Assembly (NCBI GenBank): GCA_947305705.1
Contig: CAMZEB010000001.1
Location: forward strand, 1-64,000
Source: an uncultured Candidatus Saccharibacteria bacterium
GTDB taxonomy: Bacteria; Patescibacteriota; Saccharimonadia; Saccharimonadales; Saccharimonadaceae
DNA: 64,000 nucleotides
Direction of reading: 5' to 3'
The first letter of the stretch is position 1, and each line of letters starts with the position of its first letter. The notes under the pieces were generated by a model, which searched no databases, was not told the origin of the DNA, and worked only from the letters and a program-made list of their open reading frames with translations. The position numbers and the translations under genes are program-made. Of the stretch, positions 26,144 through 33,791 are shown piece after piece.

Positions 26144-26902
26144 CTATTCTGAGGCGGGCGGAAGATTTGGGGTAGAAATTTCACTATTTAGCGTCAAAGT
26201 GTAGCTATCGCCAGTGTCATAGCGAAAAGCGCGGGCTAGTTTGCTGCCTTCAAAAATGAAGAGGATTCTTGTTTCGGAAGATTCTGGATTGTTTATGCCG
26301 TTTTGAATGTAATTTGTCGATTGCAATGTGATTGCATAAATATTGTCTTTTACTACTTTTTGCTCATCGACAATGAGTAGTTTTAGGGCTTTTTCTAGTG
26401 TGGTGTTTAGCGCAGCGAGCGCCGCATCGCCTTTTTCGGAGTTATAAATTCCAAAGTAATATTGCTCAGAATTTGTACAGTCGGGAAGCCAGAAAAACTC
26501 TTTGTTTTCCTGGAAAATATAGCAAGAGCCGCCAGCGGCTTGTGATTTCCAAGAACCGACTAAAGTATAGTTACCATCAGAGTCTTCGTCTTGTTTCTGA
26601 CCAGTGAGGAAGTGTTTAACGATCAGCATAGCTATGACTACTAAGATCGCAGTTAACGAAATTGCAACTACTGCCTGAAGGGCTTTTTTGAAGGCTTTTT
26701 TCGTTTTTCTAGACAACGTTTTTCGCTTTTTAGAGCCGGAACTTATTGTCTGCGATTCTTGCGCTGAAGCCTCAACAGGAGATTTACTTGCGACGATTTT
26801 TAAATCCGCAGCAACAGAAGCTGGAGTTGGGCTTTTTCGCGCGCGCGGAAAACTATTAGTGTTCTCCATTTTTGATCCTGCACTAGATAGTTTTTCTGCC
26901 AT
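26144..26902 (-). CDS. Single-pass membrane protein with outer domain, unknown
   Basis: 252 residues. A Ser/Pro-rich cytosolic part with a basic cluster (GSKKRKTLSRKTKKAFKK) precedes one membrane helix (about 73-94). An extracellular domain of about 150 residues follows (YTLVGSWKSQAAGGSCYIFQENKEFFWLPD, SSETRILFIFEGSKLARAFRYDTGDSYTL), which looks like a small beta-sandwich or lipocalin-like fold; that is a guess. The ATG has GGAG 4-5 nt upstream. Divergent from tRNA-Trp. Confidence 0.65.
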   Translation of the reverse strand: MAEKLSSAGSKMENTNSFPRARKSPTPASVAADLKIVASKSPVEASAQESQTISSGSKKRKTLSRKTKKAFKKALQAVVAISLTAILVVIAMLIVKHFLTGQKQDEDSDGNYTLVGSWKSQAAGGSCYIFQENKEFFWLPDCTNSEQYYFGIYNSEKGDAALAALNTTLEKALKLLIVDEQKVVKDNIYAITLQSTNYIQNGINNPESSETRILFIFEGSKLARAFRYDTGDSYTLTLNSEISTPNLPPASE

Positions 26903-26954
26903 AACTCCACTTATTACTTACGTATCATATAATACCATATCCGAGGTGTTTTTA

Positions 26955-26963
26955 TGATATAAT
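26955..26963 (+). promoter_or_regulatory. tRNA-Trp promoter
   Basis: The extended -10 TGATATAAT ends 13 nt before the mature tRNA 5' end. Confidence 0.7.
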
Positions 26964-26976
26964 GTAGTCTAGCCGT

Positions 26977-27052
26977 AGGGGCGTAGCTCAGTTGGTAGAG
27001 CACTGGTCTCCAAAACCAGGTGTCGCGAGTTCGAGTCTTGCCGCCCCTGCCA
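26977..27052 (+). tRNA. tRNA-Trp (CCA anticodon)
   Basis: A full cloverleaf. The acceptor arm AGGGGCG pairs with CGCCCCT, the D arm contains AGCTCAGTTGGTAGAGC, the anticodon arm CTGGT-CTCCAAA-ACCAG gives anticodon CCA (27010-27012), and the T arm is GCGAGTTCGAGTCTTGC (one G-T pair). The 3' CCA is encoded (27050-27052) and followed by TTTTTTG, which may stop transcription. Single tRNA with no neighbours. Confidence 0.97.
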
Positions 27053-27062
27053 TTTTTTGTTG

Positions 27063-28823
27063 CTATTTAATCGAGACGAGCGGTATTTGCTCGATATCAA
27101 TACTACTGTCGCGATGCGTCGTTACTAATGTTGCGCCTCTTTGTTCCGTCTTGTTCGCGATGCCGAATAGGACCAAATAATCAATGCTCATACCGTAAGT
27201 AAGCCGGATGCCTTTGTATTCTATCGACGCGTTATTATAATGGTCGTGACCACAGAAAAATCCCTTTGTACTGCCGAGTTCAACCGCTGCGTCAAATAGT
27301 TTACTCGAATGCTTGCTCGCAGTGATTAGATTGTTAGGTTCGCCATTTGATCCGAAATAATATTTAACCTCGTCGCTGCCAGATTTATAGAGGTCGTATG
27401 CGGTTTTGTATTGCTGGAGAGGCATATGAAAATAGCCGAGCGACGAGATAGTTTTATTCTCTTTTTTGTTAAGCCTTTGGATTTCGTTTTTGTACCACTC
27501 AACTTGGTCGTCGTGAATATAATCGTAGGCGTTCAATCCTTCGCCTGTGTAAGCATTTGAATCGAGCAAGAACACAGCCTGATTGAGCGAGCCGTCGCTG
27601 TTTCGAATTTCTATCAGCTGGTTATTTCTTCCCCATATTTTCTTTCCATTTATTTCAGGCTGAGTGGATGGATATAGCAAATTGTGACCCGATTTCCACG
27701 ATAGCGATTTATATAATTCGTTCAGCTCGTAGCTACTCGCAGAGGCAAGGCTTTCAGTGTCGTGGTTGCCATACGTGAAAGCCCAAGGAATTCCGGTCTT
27801 TTCCATAAACGATGCAAACAATTTGACGGGAGCTGTGTTATTAAATGTGAAAGAAATGACGCCAACTGGAAATGTTAAATCGCCAGTGACTATCACTAAG
27901 TCCGGTTTAGTATGTTCGATTAATTTATATACAGCTTGAAGAGCTTTTAGGTCTTTTTCGTACGAAATCGAGCTGCCGCCTAGATGAATATCGGTCAATT
28001 GAAGAATTTTGAAATCCTCGGAATCAGAAACAATCGTATATACTCCAGTTTCGTCGTCATATGAAATAATATCGTTGCTTTCATAAATGTATGGAACAGA
28101 ATCAATATATGTTTGCAGCAACCAAACGTCGCGTGACAAAAATTTGTAGCCGCCAAATAATGCGAAAAATATAAGGATTGTGGCGAGCAGTCGTTTGTCG
28201 GCCATTTTTTGATCGTGCATCGATTGGCGAATCGTCGTAACAGTGAAAAATGTCGCCATTATCACGAACAAAATACAGACAAACGTGATGATATTTGCCG
28301 CAAATACGGCCCGAACGATAAATACAATAATCGCCGCTACCAAGCAGTAAATTGCCGAAAAAAGTGCGAACCGTTTTAGTAGCGCCCAGCGACTATCATT
28401 GCCGCTGTTTTTCGTGAGCCAATTTAGCGTTAAAACATTTTTACCCAAGAAAAACGCAGCGATTTCGACAAAGATAAACGCATTATCGAACGTTTCGACG
28501 ATTAAATACTGCTCTGCGCCCACGTTCAGGACGATTGCTTTTGTAATAATTATTAACATTACAAGAGTCGTAATAAATAACCAGCTGAGGCTTCTCCAAG
28601 CGAATCGATCGAGATATTTGTCTGTTTTTTCTACTTCAGTGCGGTTTTTTGACTTTTTCCAGATGAAAAATACATCAAAAGCAAGAAGCGACGCGGTAAG
28701 TATAAAGTTGACGAAGAAGACATTGCGAGCAAAAATGATGGTTTTTAACAGAGATACCGCGGAAAATATACCCAATAATGAATCAAGTCCGAAGTGGATA
28801 TGGATTTTTTCTATTTTTGCCAT
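27063..28823 (-). CDS. Membrane-anchored calcineurin-like metallophosphoesterase
   Basis: 586 residues. The N-terminal 230 residues hold about six membrane helices. The C-terminal domain (about 265-570) has all the metallophosphoesterase motifs: LQLTDIHLGG, DLVIVTGDLT, FTYGNHDTES, LGYFHMP and FFCGHDHYNN. The family hydrolyses phosphate esters with two metal ions; related membrane-linked members act on lipid or nucleotide phosphates or resemble purple acid phosphatases. By the positive-inside pattern I cannot decide if the catalytic domain faces outward. The ATG is 8 nt from TGTTAAAAT, so leaderless. Confidence 0.87.
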   Translation of the reverse strand: MAKIEKIHIHFGLDSLLGIFSAVSLLKTIIFARNVFFVNFILTASLLAFDVFFIWKKSKNRTEVEKTDKYLDRFAWRSLSWLFITTLVMLIIITKAIVLNVGAEQYLIVETFDNAFIFVEIAAFFLGKNVLTLNWLTKNSGNDSRWALLKRFALFSAIYCLVAAIIVFIVRAVFAANIITFVCILFVIMATFFTVTTIRQSMHDQKMADKRLLATILIFFALFGGYKFLSRDVWLLQTYIDSVPYIYESNDIISYDDETGVYTIVSDSEDFKILQLTDIHLGGSSISYEKDLKALQAVYKLIEHTKPDLVIVTGDLTFPVGVISFTFNNTAPVKLFASFMEKTGIPWAFTYGNHDTESLASASSYELNELYKSLSWKSGHNLLYPSTQPEINGKKIWGRNNQLIEIRNSDGSLNQAVFLLDSNAYTGEGLNAYDYIHDDQVEWYKNEIQRLNKKENKTISSLGYFHMPLQQYKTAYDLYKSGSDEVKYYFGSNGEPNNLITASKHSSKLFDAAVELGSTKGFFCGHDHYNNASIEYKGIRLTYGMSIDYLVLFGIANKTEQRGATLVTTHRDSSIDIEQIPLVSIK

Positions 28824-28831
28824 TTATGCAT

Positions 28832-28840
28832 ATTTTAACA
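28832..28840 (-). promoter_or_regulatory. Leaderless promoter of the metallophosphoesterase gene
   Basis: TGTTAAAAT ends 8 nt before the ATG at 28823. It is divergent from the ncRNA promoter that follows. Confidence 0.6.
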
Positions 28841-28863
28841 CACCGCAAAAAGGTGTATTTTTA

Positions 28864-28892
28864 TTGACAATTTGTCTATAGTATGATACAAT
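28864..28892 (+). promoter_or_regulatory. Promoter of candidate ncRNA 1
   Basis: TTGACA, 17 nt, TACAAT with an extended TGA: this is one of the best promoters in the window, and it drives no ORF. Confidence 0.85.
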
Positions 28893-28898
28893 ATAAGT

Positions 28899-29170
28899 GG
28901 TTGGGCGCCTTTTTGCATTGTATTTGTCGTGTGGGAGGGCGTCTGACCTCCTTTTGAGAAGCTGTCGCGAGATATACCTTGATGGGTTGGTATATTACCC
29001 TCTTGCGGCAAGTTTGGGTCTTTGTTCTTAGAGATAAGTAGCCGCCTCCGATCTGGGCGTACGGCCCCCCTTTATTGCGATTCGCGCATTAAAAAGCTTA
29101 TCTCCGCGCCGCTAACGAACACCTAGCGGACAAAATTTACGAGCCCAGCACAAAAAGTGCTGGGCTTTTT
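28899..29170 (+). ncRNA. Candidate structured ncRNA 1 (about 270 nt)
   Basis: No plausible ORF lies between the strong promoter and a perfect terminator. Several stems can be read: GGAGG/CCTCC (28934-28951), a long hairpin TGTCGCGAGA...TCTTGCGGCA with inner TATACC/GGTATA (28964-29010), GAGATAAG/CTTATCTC (29031-29104) and CCGCTA/TAGCGG (29109-29129). ACCTCCTTT inside the first stem is identical to the anti-SD end of typical 16S rRNA. I compared it by eye with tmRNA, RNase P RNA, SRP RNA and 6S RNA and saw none of their signature sequences, but a highly divergent 6S-like RNA is not excluded. The strength of the signals suggests an abundant housekeeping RNA. Confidence 0.65.
29142..29170 (+). 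terminator. Terminator of candidate ncRNA 1
   Basis: AGCCCAGCAC, AAAAA loop and GTGCTGGGCTTTTT form a perfect 10-bp stem. Confidence 0.93.
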
Positions 29171-29180
29171 CATACATATA

Positions 29181-29189
29181 TGATATAAT
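29181..29189 (+). promoter_or_regulatory. Promoter of candidate transcript 2
   Basis: The extended -10 TGATATAAT starts 11 nt after the ncRNA 1 terminator. Confidence 0.65.
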
Positions 29190-29195
29190 ATGAGG

Positions 29196-29424
29196 AGTCG
29201 CCACTCTTCCCTTTGTGTTAAGGATAACAAATAAACTACAACAAGCAACAAAAGGCGACGCACTTTATCGTACCACGCGGAGTAGACCAGCTTTTGCCGA
29301 CCTATCTGAGACACCTACACATATAGACTATATTTTCCGGCCTACTCCGCCTTTGCTCCTTTCTTCCCGCTGCGCTACGCGCGACGGTTTACCATAAGCC
29401 CCTCAGCTATATCGAGGGGCTTTT
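29196..29424 (+). ncRNA. Candidate structured transcript 2 (about 225 nt)
   Basis: A second short unit runs from an extended -10 to an intrinsic terminator. Perfect inverted repeats are GTCGCC/GGCGAC (29197-29259) and GCGGAGTAG/CTACTCCGC (29277-29350). A hairpin TTTGTGTTA-AGGA-TAACAAA presents a purine loop. Two pyrimidine stretches (CTCTTCCCTTT and CTCCTTTCTTCCC) are unpaired and could bind SD sites. A 60-codon ORF from GTG at 29215 to TAA at 29397 exists but lacks a ribosome site at normal distance and resembles nothing I know. I favour a non-coding RNA; a small protein is the alternative. Confidence 0.5.
29396..29424 (+). terminator. Terminator of candidate transcript 2
   Basis: AAGCCCCTC, 9-nt loop, GAGGGGCTTTT. 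Confidence 0.9.
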
Positions 29425-29469
29425 CCATTTACAGCGACAAGTATTTTATGCTAAAGTATTATCGTATTG

Positions 29470-29488
29470 CGGGCTAATTTGTAGCCCG
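29470..29488 (+). promoter_or_regulatory. Inverted repeat in the ABC exporter leader
   Basis: CGGGCTA, ATTTG, TAGCCCG: a perfect 7-bp repeat without a T tract, 25 nt before the ABC gene. It lies just after a weak TGCTAAAGT -10-like box. It may be an operator for a local repressor or an mRNA-stabilising hairpin. Confidence 0.45.
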
Positions 29489-29512
29489 ATTTAGTTTGAT
29501 AAAAAGGAAAAA

Positions 29513-31270
29513 ATGTTCAAAATATTAAAGAATTTACGCGGCAGAGATGTTGCTTTTTTGTTGTGCGGAATTCTGTTGGTCGTCGCGCAAATTGGACTTG
29601 AGCTAAAAATGCCCGATTATATGTCGACGATCACGAAGTTAGTGCAGACGCCAGGCAGTGATATGGGCGACATTATGAATAATGGCGGCTGGATGTTATT
29701 ATGCGCGCTTGGCAGTTTCGTAGCGACGGTTGGTGCTGGATTTTTCTTTGCGACCGTCAGCGCTAGACTCTCGATGAATACGCGCAAAAAGTTGTTTACG
29801 AAAATCGAGAATCTCGGAATGCACGAGATTAAGAAATTTTCTACTAGCAGTCTAATCACACGCTCAACAAACGACATTACGCAAGTGCAAATGTTTGTTG
29901 CGATGGGTGCGCAGATGCTTGTGCGAGCGCCATTGACAGCCGCTTGGGCTATCGCGAAAATATCAGGCAAGAGTTGGCAATGGAGCACGGCGACCGGCAT
30001 TGCAGTCGTATTCTTACTCGCCGTAATGATTACTATCATGTCGATTGTTGTGCCACGCTTCCGAATCGTACAGAGATTGACCGATCGCATTAATGGCGTA
30101 ACACGCGAAAACCTGACTGGCATCCGAGTCGTACGCGCTTTTAATGCGGAGAATTATCAGGAGAAAAAGTTCGACAAAACTAACCAAGAATTGACACGAA
30201 CGCAACTTTTCAACGAGCGTTTGTTGTCGTTTTTGTCGCCGACAATGTATTTCGTAATGAATGGTTTGACGGTTGTAATTTATACGATTGGTGCATACCT
30301 AATTACCGCAGCGGCGAGTGGCGATAAATTAACGATCTTTAGCGATATGGTCGTATTCTCTTCTTACGCGATGCACGTAATTATGAGTTTCTTGATGGTC
30401 GCGATTACATTGATGATTTTGCCGCGTGCGCAAGTCTCAGCAAACCGTATTAACGAGGTTTTGTCGACGGAAATTTCTATCAAGGATGGGACGTTTGACG
30501 ATAAAACCGCAGAGCGTGGATCGGTCGAATTCCGCAATGTTTCATTCAAATACCCAGACGCAGAAGATTATTTGTTGCGCGATGTTTCTTTCTCAGTTAA
30601 ACAAGGCGAGACGGTGGCCTTTATTGGCTCGACTGGTTCGGGTAAATCGACGTTGATTAATTTAGTTCCACGTTTTTACGACGCGACTGAAGGCGACGTT
30701 TTTGTCGATGGCGTAAATGTGCGCGATTACAAGCAAAGCGAACTTATGAATCGTATTGGCTACGTGCCGCAAAAAGCAATAATGTTCAATGGCACCGTTA
30801 CTAGCAACGTTGCATACGGTGACAACGGACGCGGCAAGAAAAGTGATGAGATTATCAAAAAGGCAGTCAGGGTCGCCCAGGCAAAAAATTTTGTAGAAAA
30901 AATGGATAAGCAATACGATGCACATATTGCTCAAGGCGGCACAAACGTATCGGGCGGGCAAAAGCAAAGGCTCGCAATCGCACGCGCAATTGCACGGGAA
31001 CCAGAAATTTATATTTTTGACGATAGTTTTTCGGCGCTCGATTATAAGACCGACGCGGCGCTTAGAAATGAGCTCAAAAAATACGCCAGCGATGCGACCA
31101 TTCTGATTGTCGCGCAGCGAATTGGCACGATTATGCACGCAGACAAAATCGTTGTTTTGGACGAAGGAAAATGCGTCGGCATTGGCACCCACAAAGAACT
31201 AATGAAGAATTGCGACGTTTATCGTCAGATTGCATTTTCACAGCTGACACAGGAGGAACTCGATGTTTAA
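29513..31270 (+). CDS. Heterodimeric ABC exporter, subunit A (degenerate ATP site)
   Basis: 585 residues: a six-helix ABC exporter domain (about 1-310) and a nucleotide-binding domain with Walker A GSTGSGKST, signature VSGGQKQRLAIARAI and Walker B IYIFDDSFSALD. The catalytic Glu after Walker B is Asp here, which fits the subunit with the non-hydrolysing site in heterodimers such as TM287/288 and LmrCD. The partner follows with an 8-nt overlap. It would export drugs, lipids or peptides; the substrate is unknown. Ribosome site AAGGA; the leader has an inverted repeat. Confidence 0.92.
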   Translation: MFKILKNLRGRDVAFLLCGILLVVAQIGLELKMPDYMSTITKLVQTPGSDMGDIMNNGGWMLLCALGSFVATVGAGFFFATVSARLSMNTRKKLFTKIENLGMHEIKKFSTSSLITRSTNDITQVQMFVAMGAQMLVRAPLTAAWAIAKISGKSWQWSTATGIAVVFLLAVMITIMSIVVPRFRIVQRLTDRINGVTRENLTGIRVVRAFNAENYQEKKFDKTNQELTRTQLFNERLLSFLSPTMYFVMNGLTVVIYTIGAYLITAAASGDKLTIFSDMVVFSSYAMHVIMSFLMVAITLMILPRAQVSANRINEVLSTEISIKDGTFDDKTAERGSVEFRNVSFKYPDAEDYLLRDVSFSVKQGETVAFIGSTGSGKSTLINLVPRFYDATEGDVFVDGVNVRDYKQSELMNRIGYVPQKAIMFNGTVTSNVAYGDNGRGKKSDEIIKKAVRVAQAKNFVEKMDKQYDAHIAQGGTNVSGGQKQRLAIARAIAREPEIYIFDDSFSALDYKTDAALRNELKKYASDATILIVAQRIGTIMHADKIVVLDEGKCVGIGTHKELMKNCDVYRQIAFSQLTQEELDV

Positions 31271-33059
31271 TGGCGGCGGCCGTCCTGGCGAAAAACAAGA
31301 TAAAAGTAAGAATTTCGGCGCGGCGATTCGACGATTATTTGTCGAGCTGAAGGGCGCAAAAATTCTCGCAATTATTGCGATTTTATGCGCAGCTGGCGGA
31401 TCAGTTTTGACAATAGTTGCGCCGGGCCAATTAGCGAATTTGGTTAATGAAATCAATAAAGGGCTAGCGCCTGGAGTCGAAATTAATTTCGACATCGTCT
31501 GGAGTATTATCGGGATTATCACGCTTCTATATGGATGTTCAGCACTGCTCGAATTAGCTGAAGGCCTGATTATGGCGCAAGTCTCGAATGGTTTTGCGCG
31601 TGATTTGCGTCGCCGCATTTCGAAAAAAATTAATCGTTTGCCACTAAAATATTTCGACCATAATCAGACTGGCGATATATTGTCGCGCGTAACAAACGAT
31701 GTCGATACGGTCGCACAAAGTCTTGATAATTCCCTCTCGACTTTGGTCAGCGAAGCGGCGTTAATGATCGGCGTCGTGATTATGATGTTTATCACAAACT
31801 GGACAATGGCATTAGTAGCAGTCGGCGCGAGTTTGATTGGCTTTGTTGGAATGGGCTTCGTTCTCGGCAAGTCGCAAAAATACTTCAATATGCGCCAAAA
31901 AGAACTCGGAAAGTTGAACGCGCATATAGAAGAAATCTATTCCGGCCTGAACGTCGTAAAGGCCTACAATGGCAAAGCCGAAAGCGACCGCAAATTCGAC
32001 ACGCTCAATAAACGCGTCTATATCGCGAACCAACGCAGTCAATTCTTGTCTGGAATTATGCACCCCGTAATGGCATTCGTTGGGAACTTTGGCTATGTTG
32101 CCGTTTGTGTAACGGGCGCAATGTTGACGATGAATAATGCAATTTCGTTTGGCATAATCGTCGCATTTATTAGCTATGTTCGTTTGTTTACTTCACCGCT
32201 TTCACGTATCGCACAGTCAATGTCGAGCTTGCAGTCAGCGGCGGCAGCGAGCGAGAGAGTTTTTGAGTTTATCGACGAAAAAGAATTGGCAGATCAGTCT
32301 AGTATAAAAACAAAAGTAGATAAGTCGGCAATCCGTGGAGATATTGAATTTGACCATGTAAAGTTTGGCTACGACGATAACAAAACAATTATCAAGGATT
32401 TTTCAGCAAAGGCGAAGGCAGGTCAAAAGATTGCGATTGTTGGCCCAACTGGCGCCGGGAAGACAACAATGGTGAACCTACTGATGAAATTCTACGACAT
32501 CAAGTCTGGCGATATTCGAATTGACGGGACTTCCATTAACGATATGACGCGCGAAGACGTACATTCGTTATTCACGATGGTACTCCAAGATACATGGATG
32601 TTTGCCGGAACAGTGCGCGACAATATCGTTTATAATCGTCACAATGTAAGCGACAAAGAAGTGATGAATATTTGCAAAACTGTCGGACTGGAGCATTTCA
32701 TTAAGACGCTGCCGAATGGTCTGTCGTCGGATATTTCCGAAAATGATTCAATTTCTGCTGGCCAAAAACAGCTTATTACAATCGCGCGCGGTATGGTCGA
32801 AGACGCACCATTCTTAATACTCGACGAGGCAACTTCAAACGTAGATACTCGCACGGAAGAACTTGTCCAAAAAGCGATGGATAAATTGATGGAAGGTCGC
32901 ACGTCGTTTATTATTGCGCACCGCCTTTCGACGATTAAAAATGCCGATTTGATTCTCGTGATGAATGAAGGAAATATCGTAGAGACCGGCAGCCATAATG
33001 AATTGATGAAGAAAAACGGCTTTTACGCTGAGCTCTACAATTCGCAATTCGCCTTATAA
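31263..33059 (+). CDS. Heterodimeric ABC exporter, subunit B (canonical Walker B)
   Basis: 598 residues. A polar N-terminus (GGGRPGEKQDKSKN) precedes six membrane helices (about 35-330) and a nucleotide-binding domain with Walker A GPTGAGKTT, Q-loop VLQDTWMFAGT, signature ISAGQKQLITIARGM (one change from SGGQ), Walker B LILDEATSNVD with catalytic Glu, and H-loop FIIAHRLSTI. The altered signature here and the lost Glu in subunit A map to the same composite ATP site, as in known asymmetric exporters. It overlaps subunit A by 8 nt. Confidence 0.93.
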   Translation: MFNGGGRPGEKQDKSKNFGAAIRRLFVELKGAKILAIIAILCAAGGSVLTIVAPGQLANLVNEINKGLAPGVEINFDIVWSIIGIITLLYGCSALLELAEGLIMAQVSNGFARDLRRRISKKINRLPLKYFDHNQTGDILSRVTNDVDTVAQSLDNSLSTLVSEAALMIGVVIMMFITNWTMALVAVGASLIGFVGMGFVLGKSQKYFNMRQKELGKLNAHIEEIYSGLNVVKAYNGKAESDRKFDTLNKRVYIANQRSQFLSGIMHPVMAFVGNFGYVAVCVTGAMLTMNNAISFGIIVAFISYVRLFTSPLSRIAQSMSSLQSAAAASERVFEFIDEKELADQSSIKTKVDKSAIRGDIEFDHVKFGYDDNKTIIKDFSAKAKAGQKIAIVGPTGAGKTTMVNLLMKFYDIKSGDIRIDGTSINDMTREDVHSLFTMVLQDTWMFAGTVRDNIVYNRHNVSDKEVMNICKTVGLEHFIKTLPNGLSSDISENDSISAGQKQLITIARGMVEDAPFLILDEATSNVDTRTEELVQKAMDKLMEGRTSFIIAHRLSTIKNADLILVMNEGNIVETGSHNELMKKNGFYAELYNSQFAL

Positions 33060-33080
33060 CTTGATTTTTTCTGCGTTTTG

Positions 33081-33089
33081 TGCTATAAT
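33081..33089 (+). promoter_or_regulatory. Promoter of the 33144-33758 gene
   Basis: The extended -10 TGCTATAAT. The leader of about 50 nt carries a small GGG/CCC hairpin (33100-33115) before AAAGGAGG. Confidence 0.65.
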
Positions 33090-33143
33090 TATAAGATATG
33101 GGTTTTGCTGGCCCATCAAAATAATGGTAAAGGAGGGCCCCCT

Positions 33144-33758
33144 ATGCCACTATACAGCAATGTAACCTTAAAACTGATGTGCACCCGAAACTACAACTCT
33201 GGTGTGATTGTCCGCACTACGCATCGAAATGAATTACATCTTGATGCCCCGTTGCCTGTGAGTAAAGGTATCGTCAGAAATATTGGCGCTATCAATATCA
33301 CAGCTAACACAATTCTCGATGACTATACAATTATGGACATCGAGTACAGCGGCAACACATTAACGGCACGGGAAAAGAGACGGAGAGGCTGCGACTATCA
33401 AGCCATGGACCTCATCCTCTACACCGTCTCACCTCGAGCAGATTTACACTCGCGCAATGACGCAGTGCTGGTTCGAAGGCAAGATGCAAAGAGAGTTGTT
33501 GTGATTTCTGGCGGCGGTTATACCAGAAAAAATCTGGAACGTTCTTATGACGACATAATCTTGAAGTCAAAGCACGGCTGTGGCACTAGTATTATCGCCA
33601 TTCAGCACAACCGCAACAAGAAAGAAATCGGAACCGGAGACTACATTTACATCGTTTCTCGAGCAGGAGTCAAGCAAGTCCATTTGGGCTATGACGACCC
33701 CACGCCCTTACTCGAGAATAACGTGTCTATGAAAGTCGAAGACTGGGTGTATGTCTAA
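33144..33758 (+). CDS. Soluble protein, unknown
   Basis: 204 residues from the ATG at 33144, which has AAAGGAGG 7-8 nt upstream; the track start at 33078 lies on the -10 and is wrong. The protein is hydrophilic with alternating strands (NVTLKLMCTRNYNSGVIVRTTHRNELHLDAPLPV, DYTIMDIEYSGNTLTAREK), consistent with a beta-rich domain, and has no signal or membrane segment. I do not recognise it. It has its own promoter and terminator, similar in style to the small-protein gene at 62042. Confidence 0.7.
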   Translation: MPLYSNVTLKLMCTRNYNSGVIVRTTHRNELHLDAPLPVSKGIVRNIGAINITANTILDDYTIMDIEYSGNTLTAREKRRRGCDYQAMDLILYTVSPRADLHSRNDAVLVRRQDAKRVVVISGGGYTRKNLERSYDDIILKSKHGCGTSIIAIQHNRNKKEIGTGDYIYIVSRAGVKQVHLGYDDPTPLLENNVSMKVEDWVYV

Positions 33759-33763
33759 GCACC

Positions 33764-33791
33764 ATCCCGCCAAGTAATTGGCGGGATTTTT
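33764..33791. terminator. Bidirectional terminator, unknown gene / LRR gene
   Basis: ATCCCGCCAA, GTAA, TTGGCGGGATTTTT. The LRR stop codon begins 1 nt after it on the opposite strand. The downstream T tract is clear only on the plus strand. Confidence 0.88.

Noticed and set aside
28899-29170. tmRNA, RNase P RNA, SRP RNA or 6S RNA as identity of ncRNA 1
   Set aside because: No tRNA-like end with CCA or tag reading frame, no GAGGAAAGTC/ACAGAA pair, no GGAAGGNAGC-type SRP loop, and no obvious single long hairpin with a central bubble. Only a covariance search can settle it, so I left it unassigned.
29215-29397. 60-residue GTG ORF in transcript 2 as a gene
   Set aside because: No SD at normal distance, no recognisable domain, and strong inverted repeats across the frame. 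Kept only as an alternative.
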